A stretch of 34,885 bases of DNA, taken from assembly GCA_002340095.1 (NCBI GenBank), contig DDKS01000068.1, forward strand, positions 1 to 34,885, read 5' to 3'. The number at the start of each line of letters is the position of its first letter. Positions within the stretch are counted from its first letter, which is position 1. The DNA comes from Betaproteobacteria bacterium UBA2592. Its GTDB lineage: Bacteria; Pseudomonadota; Gammaproteobacteria; Burkholderiales; Rhodocyclaceae. A program made the translations under genes and the position numbers. The notes beneath the pieces are model-generated. The model made no database searches, was not told the origin of the DNA, and worked only from the letters and a program-made list of their open reading frames with translations. Of this stretch, positions 23,357 through 32,244 are shown piece after piece.

Positions 23357-26150
23357 GCTGACGGCCCTCGCCCTCCCCGTACAGGTTGCTGACGCAACGA
23401 CCACACAATTCGGGATGCCCGGCATCCGCGCCCACATCCTCGCGCACGTGCCAGCAACGCTCGCACTTGGTCCCTGGGGCCGGCTCCACCTGGATGGCCG
23501 CCGGTCCCTGCTGCAGATGGGCGGCAGAAGCGATGAAGACGAACTTCAGGTCATCCCCCAGGGCAGCCAGGGCGGCGTACTGCTCGCCCTCGGCCGTCAC
23601 CGTGACCCGGGCCTGCAGGGAAGCGCCGATCTGGCCGGCCACCCGCAATTCCTCCATGGCCTTCAGCACCTCGGCGCGCACGGCCCGCACCTGCTCCCAG
23701 CGGGCCACCAGGGCGGCCTCGTCGGCCACGGCGGGAATCACGTGCCAGGTGTGCAGCATCACGGAATCCTCCGGGTCATTGACCAGGGTCTGCCAGATTT
23801 CCTCGGCGGTAAAGCTGAGAATCGGCGCCATGAGCTTGGTCATGGCCTGGAGGATGTGCCAGAGGGCACTCTGAGCCGAACGGCGCGCACGGGAGCCGGG
23901 CGCCGTGGTGTACAGGCGGTCTTTGAGCACATCCAGGTAGAAGGCCCCCAGATCCTCGGAGCAGAAGGTCTGCAGGGCCTGGACGATGCGGTGGAATTCG
24001 TAGCGCTCGTAATCCGCCTCCACCTGCTCGTGCAGGGCCCGGGTGAAGGCCAGGGCGTAGCGGTCCAGCTCGAACCACTGCTCCACCGGCAGCATGTCCT
24101 TGCCCGCATCGAAGTCGGCCACGTTGGCAAGCAGGAAGCGCACGGTGTTGCGGATGCGGCGGTAGGCCTCCACCACCCGCTTCAGGATCTCGTCGGAGAT
24201 GGTCAGCTCGCCGGAATAGTCGGTGGAAGCGGTCCACAGGCGCAGGATCTCGGCGCCCATCTTGTCCGCCACCTGCTGCGGCGCGATCACGTTGCCCCTG
24301 GACTTGGACATCTTGTGGCCCTTGCCGTCCACCACGAAACCGTGAGTCAGCAGCCCCTTGTAGGGGGCTTTGCCGTCGATGGCGCAACCGGTCAGCAGCG
24401 AGCTCTGGAACCAGCCCCGGTGCTGGTCGGAACCTTCCAGGTACAGGTCGGCCGGCCAGGTGTGGGCATCCTTGTGGGAGCCGCGCATCACGTGCCAGTG
24501 AGTGGAACCGGAATCGAACCAGACATCCAGGGTGTCCTTCATCTTCACGTACTGCTCGGCCTCGGCCCCCAGCAGTTCGGCCGCATCCAGGCTGAACCAG
24601 GCTTCGATGCCCGCCTTTTCCACCCGCTTCGCCACTTCCTCGATGAGTTCGGGGGTGCGGGGATGGGGCAGGCCGGTTTCCTTGTGCAGGAAGAAGGGTA
24701 TGGGCACGCCCCAGTTGCGCTGGCGGGAGATGCACCAGTCGGGCCGGGTCTTCATCATGGCCTCCAGGCGGGCACGGCCCCAGGCCGGAAAAAAGCGGGT
24801 CTCATCCACAGCCCGCTCGGCGATCCAGCGCAAGCTGGGAGCATGCTCACTGCCGTGGGCGCGCTGCTCCATGCCGATGAACCACTGGGTGGTGGCGCGG
24901 AAGATGATCGGGGTCTTGTGGCGCCAGCAATGGGGATAGCTGTGGCGGATCTTTTCCTGCTTCAGCAGCAACCCCTTGCTGTCCAGCTCCTGCAGCACCA
25001 GGGGATTGGCTTCCCAGACCGTCTTGCCGGCCAGTTCGCCCACGGACAGGGCCGGGGTGTTACCGAGAAACCTGCCGTCGTCACCCACCGGATTGTTCAC
25101 CGGCAGGCCGTAACGCTTGCCCACGTTGTAGTCATCCACACCGTGGGCGGGAGCCGTGTGCACCAGGCCGGTGCCAGCCTCGGTGGTCACGTGGGTGCCG
25201 CAGATGATGGCCACGTCCCGGTCCTGGAAGGGGTGTTTCAACAGCACCTGGTCCAGGGCGGCGCCCTGGCAGGAAGCCACCACCTTGCCTTCCAGCCCGT
25301 AGCGCTTCAGGGCGCTCTCGGCCAGCTCGCGCACCAGGATCAGGGCGCCCTTGGCGGTCTCGATCAGGTCGTAGGTGAGTTCGGGATGGACGGAGACGGC
25401 CTCGTTGGCGGGCAGGGTCCAGGGCGTGGTGGTCCAGATCACCGCGAAGGCGGGGCCGCGCAAATGGGCAAGGCCAAAGGCGGCCGCCACCTTGGCCGCA
25501 TGGTGGTCATGGACGGGGAAGGCCACGTCGATGGCAGGCGAAGTCTTGTCCTCGTACTCCACCTCGGCTTCGGCCAGGGCGGAACCACAATCCAGACACC
25601 AGTTCACCGGCTTCAGGCCCTGGTACAGGTAGCCCTGCTCCATGATCTTGCCCAGGGCGCGGATTTCGTCGGCCTCGGCCTGGAAATTCATGGTCAGGTA
25701 GGGGTTTTCCCAGTCGCCCAGCACGCCCAGGCGAATGAAGTCCTTCTTCTGGCGCTCCACCTGCTCGGCGGCATAGACGCGGCAGAGTTCGCGCACCTTG
25801 TCGGCGGGCAGGTTCTTGCCATGCAGTTTTTCGATCTGATGCTCGATGGGCAGGCCGTGGCAGTCCCAGCCCGGCACGTAGGGCGCGTCGAACCCGGCCA
25901 GGGTCTTGGAGCGGACGATGATGTCCTTGAGCACCTTGTTCACCGCATGGCCGATGTGGATGTCGCCGTTGGCGTAGGGCGGGCCGTCGTGCAGGGTGAA
26001 GCGGGGCCGGCCGGCACAGACCTCGCGAATCTTCTGGTAGAGCCTTTTCTCCTGCCACTGCTGTACCCAGACAGGCTCGCGCTTGGGCAGGTCGCCCCGC
26101 ATGGGAAAGGGGGTATCGGGAAGATTCAGGGTGTCTTTGTAGTCGGCCAT
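23349..26150 (-). CDS. ileS: Isoleucyl-tRNA synthetase
   Basis: A 933-residue class I synthetase charging tRNA-Ile, with the length of the bacterial type-1 enzyme. The HIGH motif is at residues 65-68 (ANGDIHIGHAVNKVL) and KMSKS at 613-617. The editing CP1 domain lies between (TTTPWTLPANEAV near 236). The C-terminal zinc finger has C896, C899, C916 and C919 (CERC...CGRC). The start at 26150 (MADYKDTLNLPDTPFPMRGDL) is normal for the family and lies three bases after the ribF stop. Confidence 0.98.
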   Translation of the reverse strand: MADYKDTLNLPDTPFPMRGDLPKREPVWVQQWQEKRLYQKIREVCAGRPRFTLHDGPPYANGDIHIGHAVNKVLKDIIVRSKTLAGFDAPYVPGWDCHGLPIEHQIEKLHGKNLPADKVRELCRVYAAEQVERQKKDFIRLGVLGDWENPYLTMNFQAEADEIRALGKIMEQGYLYQGLKPVNWCLDCGSALAEAEVEYEDKTSPAIDVAFPVHDHHAAKVAAAFGLAHLRGPAFAVIWTTTPWTLPANEAVSVHPELTYDLIETAKGALILVRELAESALKRYGLEGKVVASCQGAALDQVLLKHPFQDRDVAIICGTHVTTEAGTGLVHTAPAHGVDDYNVGKRYGLPVNNPVGDDGRFLGNTPALSVGELAGKTVWEANPLVLQELDSKGLLLKQEKIRHSYPHCWRHKTPIIFRATTQWFIGMEQRAHGSEHAPSLRWIAERAVDETRFFPAWGRARLEAMMKTRPDWCISRQRNWGVPIPFFLHKETGLPHPRTPELIEEVAKRVEKAGIEAWFSLDAAELLGAEAEQYVKMKDTLDVWFDSGSTHWHVMRGSHKDAHTWPADLYLEGSDQHRGWFQSSLLTGCAIDGKAPYKGLLTHGFVVDGKGHKMSKSRGNVIAPQQVADKMGAEILRLWTASTDYSGELTISDEILKRVVEAYRRIRNTVRFLLANVADFDAGKDMLPVEQWFELDRYALAFTRALHEQVEADYERYEFHRIVQALQTFCSEDLGAFYLDVLKDRLYTTAPGSRARRSAQSALWHILQAMTKLMAPILSFTAEEIWQTLVNDPEDSVMLHTWHVIPAVADEAALVARWEQVRAVRAEVLKAMEELRVAGQIGASLQARVTVTAEGEQYAALAALGDDLKFVFIASAAHLQQGPAAIQVEPAPGTKCERCWHVREDVGADAGHPELCGRCVSNLYGEGEGRQHA

Positions 26151-26153
26151 GGT

Positions 26154-27077
26154 TCACTCAGCACTGAAAAAGGCCCGGGCTGCCGCCACATCCTGGGCGA
26201 TCCGGGCCTGCAAGGCGGAAAGGTCGGGAAACTTCATTTCATCGCGCAGCTTGTGCACGAACTGGACGGACAGGTGGGCACCGTAGATGTCGCCCTGGAA
26301 ATCGAAGAGATGCACTTCGAGCAAGGGCCGGCTGCCCCCAAGGGTGGGACGCAGGCCCAGGTTGGCCACCCCCTGGCGCAGCACGCCGTCCGGCCCCCGC
26401 ACCTGCACGGCGAAGACGCCGCTCATGGGCAGAGGATTGTGCTTGATGTAGATGTTGGCAGTGGCAAACCCCAACTGTCGCCCCAGCTTGCGGCCATGCA
26501 CCACCCGGCCGTCGATGGCGTAGGGACGTCCCAGGAAGGCGGCCGCCTTGGCCATGTCACCTGCCGCCAGGGCCTGGCGCACGGCGGAGCTGGAAACCCG
26601 CTCGCCTTCTAGCACCACGCTGCCCATGGATTCCACGGCAAAACCGCAGGCCCGGCCTGCTGCCTGAAGGTAAGCAAAATCCCCCAGGCGACCGGCACCG
26701 AAACGGAAGTCATCGCCAATGATCACATGGCGCACCCGCAAGGCCCGTACCAGAACGGTTTCCACGAAGGCATCGGCACTCAGGGCGGCAAAAGCCTGAT
26801 TGAAGTGGGCCACATAGGCCCGCTCCACGCCGGCTGCGGCGAAATGTTCGAGCTTTTCCCTCAGGGTGGTGAGCCGGGCGGGCGCCGAAGCCGGCGCGAA
26901 AAATTCCCGGGGGTGGGGTTCGAAAGTCACCAGACAGGCCGGCAGGCCATGCTCGGCTGCCACCTTGCCGAGGCGCTCCAGCAGGGCCAGATGGCCCCGA
27001 TGCACCCCGTCGAAGTTACCCAGGGTGAGCACGGTGGCAGAAGGAGACGGGCGGTGGAAACCGCGAAAGACGAGCAT
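26154..27077 (-). CDS. ribF: Bifunctional riboflavin kinase/FAD synthetase
   Basis: A 307-residue enzyme that makes FMN from riboflavin, then FAD. The N-terminal FAD synthetase nucleotidyltransferase domain (about 15-165) contains LTLGNFDGVHRGHLALL and the IGDDFRFG segment. The C-terminal riboflavin kinase domain (about 180-305) contains GRKLGRQLGFATANI, the family signature. The ATG start at 27077 (MLVFRGFH) matches homologues. No Shine-Dalgarno sequence is visible before it; a TTG at 27107 is in frame but would add ten atypical residues. It is the first gene of the ribF-ileS-lspA operon. Confidence 0.95.
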   Translation of the reverse strand: MLVFRGFHRPSPSATVLTLGNFDGVHRGHLALLERLGKVAAEHGLPACLVTFEPHPREFFAPASAPARLTTLREKLEHFAAAGVERAYVAHFNQAFAALSADAFVETVLVRALRVRHVIIGDDFRFGAGRLGDFAYLQAAGRACGFAVESMGSVVLEGERVSSSAVRQALAAGDMAKAAAFLGRPYAIDGRVVHGRKLGRQLGFATANIYIKHNPLPMSGVFAVQVRGPDGVLRQGVANLGLRPTLGGSRPLLEVHLFDFQGDIYGAHLSVQFVHKLRDEMKFPDLSALQARIAQDVAAARAFFSAE

Positions 27078-27106
27078 GGAGGAAGGCGCTGCCGAAAAAA
27101 GCGGCA

Positions 27107-27112
27107 ATTATA
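27107..27112 (-). promoter_or_regulatory. Candidate -10 element of the ribF operon
   Basis: A perfect TATAAT on the minus strand lies 30 bases upstream of the ribF ATG. No convincing -35 hexamer is found 16-18 bases further upstream. The leader would be about 23 bases. The 99-base gap to the amiC stop contains no other promoter-like pattern. Confidence 0.35.
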
Positions 27113-27176
27113 CCGTCTTGACGGCCGAAGCCCGGTACTGCTTCGACACCGCTGCAGGGACACCCGCCCCCGGCGC

Positions 27177-28493
27177 TCAGCCCAGCCGGGCCATGGGCGA
27201 TTTGGCGGGCGGCGGATTCTGCTCCAGATAGCGCAAGATGCCCCGGGCCAGCGCCTCCGCCATCTGCTCCTGGTACTTCTCGTCCGCCAGCTTGCGCTCC
27301 TCTTCGGGATTGGAAATGAAGGCGGTTTCCACCAGGATCGAGGGAATGTCCGGTGCCTTCAACACCGCAAAACCCGCCTGCTCCACACTGGATTTGTGCA
27401 GCTTGTTGATGCCTCCCAGTTCCCCCAGCACCGCCTTGGCCAGACGCAGACTATCGGCGCTGGTGGCCGTCTGGGACAAATCAAGCAGGGTGCGCGCCAG
27501 GAAAGGGTCCTTGACGTTGATGTTCACGCCGCCCACCAGATCGGCATCGTTTTCCTTCTGGGCCAGCCAGCGCGCCGCCGTGCTGGAAGCCCCCTTCTCG
27601 GACAGGATGAAAACGGAAGAGCCCCGGGCCTCGGGCTTGATCCAGGCATCCGCGTGGATGGAAACGAACAGGTCCGATTGCACCCGGCGTGCCTTCTGCA
27701 CCCGGGTGCCCAGAGGCACGAAGAAATCCCCGTCCCGGGTCAGGGCAACCCGCACATTGGGGTGGCGTTCGAGCCTGGCCTTGAGACGCCGGGCAATGGC
27801 CAGGGTCACGGTTTTTTCGTAGGTGCCGCCCCGGCCCACAGCCCCGGGGTCCTCGCCCCCGTGGCCCGGGTCCAGGGTGATGGTGATGAGGCGGTTGACC
27901 CGGGCCTTGCCGCTATCCGCAGCTTTGCTGTCGGACTTGCCGGAGGCGGGCCTGGCGGGCTCGTCCAGCTTCAGTTCTTCCGCCTGCTGCAGGGGACGGT
28001 CGCTGCGGCTCTGCTCCTGGAGCAGGGCGAGCAGCGGGTCCACCGGATTTTCCGGATACACGTCCAGCACCAGCCGGTGGCCGTACTCGCCCACCGGAGC
28101 CAGGGTGAACACCTGGGGCGCCACCCGGGTCTTGAGCTCCATGACCAGCCGCACCACGCCCGGCTTGAAACGCCCGGCCCGGAGCAGCTTGATGTAGGGG
28201 TCGCTCTCGGACACCTTGCCGGAGAGGGACTCCAGCACCTTGTTGAATTCAATCCCTTCGATATCCACCACCAGCCGGTCGGGATTCTCGATGGTGAAAT
28301 GGGAGAACTTGATGGGGGAGTCATGCTCCAGCGTGACCCGGGTGTAATCGGCCGCCGGCCAGACCCGGACCGCCAGGATGGAGGGCTGGCGCGGCCCCGC
28401 CAGCCCCAGGGGGGTGACGGAAAGGGCTAGGGTCGCCCCGGCGAAATGCAGGAGTCGGCGGCGTCCCAGGCTGCGTAGAGTCTTGTCAGACAT
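27177..28493 (-). CDS. amiC: N-acetylmuramoyl-L-alanine amidase AmiC with AMIN domain
   Basis: A 438-residue periplasmic zinc amidase that cleaves septal peptidoglycan during daughter-cell separation. The N-terminus LGRRRLLHFAGATLALS resembles a twin-arginine signal peptide, as in E. coli AmiC. An AMIN septum-targeting domain (about 35-150) is followed by a charged linker and the Amidase_3 domain (about 210-425). The zinc ligands are the His of LDPGHGG, the Glu of GGTYEK and the His of SIHADA, and the catalytic Glu is in ILVETAFISN. GAGGAG precedes the ATG at 28493. Its first 67 bases overlap the end of tsaE. Activation by EnvC/NlpD-type factors is known for the family. Confidence 0.95.
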   Translation of the reverse strand: MSDKTLRSLGRRRLLHFAGATLALSVTPLGLAGPRQPSILAVRVWPAADYTRVTLEHDSPIKFSHFTIENPDRLVVDIEGIEFNKVLESLSGKVSESDPYIKLLRAGRFKPGVVRLVMELKTRVAPQVFTLAPVGEYGHRLVLDVYPENPVDPLLALLQEQSRSDRPLQQAEELKLDEPARPASGKSDSKAADSGKARVNRLITITLDPGHGGEDPGAVGRGGTYEKTVTLAIARRLKARLERHPNVRVALTRDGDFFVPLGTRVQKARRVQSDLFVSIHADAWIKPEARGSSVFILSEKGASSTAARWLAQKENDADLVGGVNINVKDPFLARTLLDLSQTATSADSLRLAKAVLGELGGINKLHKSSVEQAGFAVLKAPDIPSILVETAFISNPEEERKLADEKYQEQMAEALARGILRYLEQNPPPAKSPMARLG

Positions 28494-28942
28494 TGCTGGC
28501 CCTCCTCGCTGCAGGCAAGGGGGCGACAACGCCGTCCCGGGGGCTCATGCCCGACAGCCAGGCGCAGATCCGCTGGCGGGACATATCCCGCCGCTTTCTC
28601 CGGCCACTCCACCAGACAGACCGAATCCCCGCGAAAGTATTCGCCCAAACCTGCATCAACAAATTCCTCCGGCGAACCGAAGCGATAAAAATCAAAGTGA
28701 TACAAGTATAAGCTCGAAATTACGTAAACTTCAACCAAAGCATAGGTGGGACTCTTCACCGGCCCCGTGTGGCCCAGGGCCCGCAGCAGGGCCCGCACCA
28801 GGGTGGTCTTGCCCGCGCCCAGGTCCCCTTCCAGATAGATCACCAGCCCCGGGCGGATGCATCGGGCCAGCAGCCCGCCCAGGCGCTGGGTCGCCGCCTC
28901 GTCGGGCAGGCTCAATTCACGGGTACACTGCGGCTCATGCAT
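28427..28942 (-). CDS. tsaE: tRNA threonylcarbamoyladenosine biosynthesis ATPase TsaE
   Basis: A 171-residue P-loop protein that, with TsaB and TsaD, makes the t6A modification of ANN-decoding tRNAs. Walker A GDLGAGKT is at 39-46, followed by SPTYALVEVY (64-73), HFDFYRF (82-88) and CLVEWPEKA (109-117). It is longer than E. coli TsaE (153), because the frame continues 67 bases into amiC; the extra tail is Cys-rich and not conserved-looking. A good AAGGAG site lies eight bases before the ATG (28942). That start codon abuts, within ATGCAT, the start codon of the divergent queG. In-frame sequence further upstream is antisense to queG. Confidence 0.93.
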   Translation of the reverse strand: MHEPQCTRELSLPDEAATQRLGGLLARCIRPGLVIYLEGDLGAGKTTLVRALLRALGHTGPVKSPTYALVEVYVISSLYLYHFDFYRFGSPEEFVDAGLGEYFRGDSVCLVEWPEKAAGYVPPADLRLAVGHEPPGRRCRPLACSEEGQQCLTRLYAAWDAADSCISPGRP

Positions 28943-30013
28943 GATGCTGACTCCTTGATTCAACTGGCGGACAGGCTGGGCGACTGGGCCCGGGAACTGG
29001 GCTTCGCCCGGCTCGGCATCGCCCGGGCCCAGGTGGGGGATGCCGCCCCGCGCCTGGCCGGGTGGCTGGCCGCCGGCCGGCACGGGGAGATGGATTATAT
29101 GGCGCGCCACGCCCCCCTGCGCACCAACCCCCAGGAACTGGTGCCCGGCACCCTCACGGTGATTTCCGTGGCCCTCGACTACTGGCCGGAACAGGGTCTG
29201 CTGCCCGCCATCTCCAGCCTCGCCAACCGGGAGCGGGCCCACATCTCCCGCTACGCATTGGGCCGGGATTACCACAAGGTGGTCAGGAGCCGGCTGCAGA
29301 AGCTGGCCAGCCGCATGGAGGAAGCCATCGGCCCCTTCGGCTACCGGGTGTTTTCCGACTCGGCCCCGGTCATGGAAGTCGAGTTCGCCAGCCAATCCGG
29401 CCTCGGCTGGCGCGGCAAGCACACCCTGCTCCTGTCCCGGGAGGGTTCCTGGCGCTTTCTCGGGGAAATCTACACCGACCTGCCCCTGCCCGAGAGCGCG
29501 CCGGAAAAGCCCCACTGCGGCAGTTGCAGCTCCTGCATCGCCGCCTGCCCCACCAGGGCCATCATCGCCCCCTACGAGGTGGATGCCCGCCTCTGCATCT
29601 CCTACCTGACCATCGAACTGGCCGGCGCCATTCCCGAACCCCTGCGGCCCCTGATCGGCAACCGCATCTACGGCTGCGACGACTGCCAGCTGTGTTGCCC
29701 CTGGAACCGCTTCGCCCGGCTGGGCGACCCGGAATTCGCACCCCGGCACGGGCTGGACAAGGCCAGCCTGGTGGAACTGTTCGCCTGGGAGGAAAAGGAA
29801 TTCAACGACCGGCTGGCGGGCAGCCCGATCCGCCGCATCGGCCATGAGCGCTGGCTGCGCAACATCGCCGTGGCCCTGGGCAACGGCCCCGCCACCCCGG
29901 CGGCCCTGGCCGCCCTGGAAAAAAGGAAAGGCCACGCTTCGCCGCTGGTGCGGGAACACGTGGCCTGGGCCCTCGCCCGGCTGGCGGGCGGGGAGGCGGC
30001 GATCAGGTCCTGA
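28937..30013 (+). CDS. queG: Epoxyqueuosine reductase
   Basis: A 358-residue cobalamin- and iron-sulfur-dependent enzyme that performs the last step of queuosine synthesis in tRNA. The first 8Fe ferredoxin motif is C194, C197, C200, C204 (CGSCSSCIAACP) and the second is C247, C250, C253, C254 (CDDCQLCCPW). The N-terminal cobalamin-binding domain includes TVISVALDYWP and SDSAPVMEVEFASQSGLGWRGKH. The C-terminal HEAT-like helices bind tRNA. The ATG at 28937 gives the family N-terminus (MHDADSLIQLADRLGDWARELGF) but has no Shine-Dalgarno sequence; a TTG five codons later is possible. The 3' end overlaps the converging chemoreceptor gene by 11 bases. Confidence 0.93.
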   Translation: MHDADSLIQLADRLGDWARELGFARLGIARAQVGDAAPRLAGWLAAGRHGEMDYMARHAPLRTNPQELVPGTLTVISVALDYWPEQGLLPAISSLANRERAHISRYALGRDYHKVVRSRLQKLASRMEEAIGPFGYRVFSDSAPVMEVEFASQSGLGWRGKHTLLLSREGSWRFLGEIYTDLPLPESAPEKPHCGSCSSCIAACPTRAIIAPYEVDARLCISYLTIELAGAIPEPLRPLIGNRIYGCDDCQLCCPWNRFARLGDPEFAPRHGLDKASLVELFAWEEKEFNDRLAGSPIRRIGHERWLRNIAVALGNGPATPAALAALEKRKGHASPLVREHVAWALARLAGGEAAIRS

Positions 30014-32042
30014 AGCGGGCCAGGGCGTCCTGCAGGTGCCGCGAGAGCCCCTGCAGATGCTGGGTGGACTGGGCGTTGCGCTCGGCCACGTCCGTGTTGG
30101 ATTCCGCCATCTGGGCGATGTTTTCCACGGAACGGGCGATGTCCTGGCTGGCGGCGCTCTGCTCCCGGGTGCTGTTGGCGATCTCATGGACCACCAGCAC
30201 CACCCGTTCGGCCTTCTGGTCGATCTCGGAAAGGGCCTCGCCCGCCTCCCGGGCCAGCCCCACCCCTTCATCCATGCGGGTCCTGACCAGGGACATGCGG
30301 TCCACCGCCGCCTGGGTTTCGCGCACGATGGCATCAATGGTGGCGGCGATTTCCTGGGTGGAAAGGGTGGTGCGTTCCGCCAGCTTGCGCACCTCGTCGG
30401 CCACCACGGCGAAGCCCCGGCCCTGTTCCCCGGCCCGGGCCGCCTCGATGGCGGCATTGAGGGCGAGCAGGTTGGTCTGGTCGGCAATCTCCCGGATCAC
30501 GCCCACCACGGAGGAAATCTGACGGGACTGCTCGCCCAGGGCCATGATGGTGTCGGCGGAATCGCTGATCTCCCGGGCGATGTTCTCCATCTGGGTCACG
30601 GTACGGCTGACCACCTGATGCCCCTGGACGGTGGATTCCCGGGCCGCCGAACTCAGGTCGGCGGCTTCGCCGGCGTTCTCGGCCACATGGGTGATGCTGA
30701 CGGACAGTTCTTCCACGGAAGCCGCCATGCTGGAGGCTGCCTGGGACTGCTGGCTCGAGCTGTCCTGCACCGTGACGGAGGCCTGGCCCAGCAGGTCGGC
30801 GGCACTGCCGATGGATTCGGACGCGGCACGCACCTCGCCCACCAGCTTGCGCATGCTTTCCGCCGTGGCGTTCAGGGCATGTCCCAGGCGCAGCATCTCG
30901 TTGCCGCTGCCGGCATCGGCCAGGGGCACGCTCGCCTGGAGATTCCCCTGGCCAAGCTGGGTCAGGGCTTCGGTGACCCCGGCCAGGGGCGCCAGACGGG
31001 AGCGCACCAGGAAATAGACGAGGACGCCGGAAGCCAGGGCCCCCACCACGCCCACCAGCAGCATGAGGTTGCGCATCTGGCGGCTTGCATCCAGATATTC
31101 CTGGAGCCGGCTGCCCGTGACCACCGTCATGCCCCAGCCCTCGGAATGGCCGATGCCGGCAATCCGCTCTTCCCGCTGGCCGCCCGCGCCTTCCAGTTCA
31201 TAGCGCAGGGCACCATCCTTCCGGGCCATGACCTGGCGCACCACCGCCTGGGCCGGGCCGGGCAGGGCCTCGCTCACGGCCTTGCCCTGGTGCTGGGGAT
31301 GCAGGATGAACTCGCCGATCTTCGCCTCATCCTCGGTGGGGCGGACGATCCACACATAGCCCGTGTCGCCGGCCTTGATCCGGCCCATGACCTCGCGGAT
31401 CTGCTTCAGCTCCGCCGCGAGGCTGATGCGCACGGAAATGCCGCCGAACACCTTGCCGTCGGGCCCCTTGAGTGCCTTCACGGTACTGAAGTAGAACTCC
31501 CCGTTGCGCACCACCAGACCCGCGTAGTTTTCCCCCTTGTTCAGGGACTGGGCCACCGGGTCCTTGTCGCTCAGGGCCGTACCGTCCATGGATTTGCCAT
31601 CGCGCTTGAGCAGGGTGGCCGCCCGGAACACCTTGCCGCCATCCACCACCAGAAAAGCCACGTCATCCCCGGTCAGGTCGCGGAAGTCCGCCAGGCGTTT
31701 ATGCTGACTGTTGAGGATTTCATTGCCCAGGCGCAGTGCCGGCAATTCGACCTCCCCCGTCATCACCCGCCCCTCACCCAGGCGGATATCACCGCCCAGC
31801 CACTGGCGCAGAAAGCGGGACTGGCGCTCGCCCCGGACCCGGACGTTCTCGAAATAGGCATCCAGGATGCCGGTCAAGATCCGGGCCTGCTCATGCAGCT
31901 CCAGCTCGGTTTCCGCAATGGCGGTCTGCTGGTTGAGACGGGTGCTGACAAAGGTGACGACTGCAAAGATCAGCAGCAGGAAGGCCACGGCCGCCATGAT
32001 GATCTGCTGGGAAATGGACAAATGACGATAACGCACAGACAT
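30003..32042 (-). CDS. Methyl-accepting chemotaxis protein with periplasmic Cache domain
   Basis: A 679-residue transmembrane chemoreceptor. Membrane helix 1 is at about 12-34. A large periplasmic ligand-binding region follows (about 35-320) that resembles the Cache_3-Cache_2 fusion type (GPDGKVFGGISVRIS, KAGDTGYVWIV). Membrane helix 2 spans about 322-345, then a HAMP domain. The cytoplasmic signalling domain has its hairpin tip at about 517-558 (EIADQTNLLALNAAIEAARAGEQGRGFAVVADEVRKLAERT, here split by the turn). There is no C-terminal CheR-binding pentapeptide; the protein ends LARFRT. It signals to CheA/CheW at the pole. The ligand is unknown. A GGGGAGA site precedes the start. Confidence 0.95.
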   Translation of the reverse strand: MSVRYRHLSISQQIIMAAVAFLLLIFAVVTFVSTRLNQQTAIAETELELHEQARILTGILDAYFENVRVRGERQSRFLRQWLGGDIRLGEGRVMTGEVELPALRLGNEILNSQHKRLADFRDLTGDDVAFLVVDGGKVFRAATLLKRDGKSMDGTALSDKDPVAQSLNKGENYAGLVVRNGEFYFSTVKALKGPDGKVFGGISVRISLAAELKQIREVMGRIKAGDTGYVWIVRPTEDEAKIGEFILHPQHQGKAVSEALPGPAQAVVRQVMARKDGALRYELEGAGGQREERIAGIGHSEGWGMTVVTGSRLQEYLDASRQMRNLMLLVGVVGALASGVLVYFLVRSRLAPLAGVTEALTQLGQGNLQASVPLADAGSGNEMLRLGHALNATAESMRKLVGEVRAASESIGSAADLLGQASVTVQDSSSQQSQAASSMAASVEELSVSITHVAENAGEAADLSSAARESTVQGHQVVSRTVTQMENIAREISDSADTIMALGEQSRQISSVVGVIREIADQTNLLALNAAIEAARAGEQGRGFAVVADEVRKLAERTTLSTQEIAATIDAIVRETQAAVDRMSLVRTRMDEGVGLAREAGEALSEIDQKAERVVLVVHEIANSTREQSAASQDIARSVENIAQMAESNTDVAERNAQSTQHLQGLSRHLQDALARFRT

Positions 32043-32244
32043 GGAGAGTCTCCCCCGATTTGGTTATTTTTGATTTTGACCATCCGGTTTCAGGACCGGA
32101 CATCCCGAGAGAATACGCCTGAGGCCGGAGGCTGAATAGAGCCCCGCCCCGGCCTGGCAACCGTGACCACTTCCCGGCATGCACTGCAGTAGCGCAAAGG
32201 ACTGTCCGGGCCTATGCTGGCACTTCCATCAGCGGAGCCTTCCC

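Noticed and set aside
23340..26612. A 1090-codon open frame on the plus strand, antisense to ileS and ribF
   Set aside because: It is the mirror frame of a high-GC gene. The product is rich in Gly, His, Gln and Val with no recognisable domain, while ileS on the other strand has all its motifs.
29844..32135. A 763-codon open frame on the plus strand across the chemoreceptor gene
   Set aside because: Gly/His/Leu-rich shadow translation; the chemoreceptor on the minus strand is complete and typical.
32043..32244. Flagellar sigma28 promoter before the chemoreceptor
   Set aside because: No TAAA-N15-GCCGATAA-like pattern is found on the minus strand in this gap.
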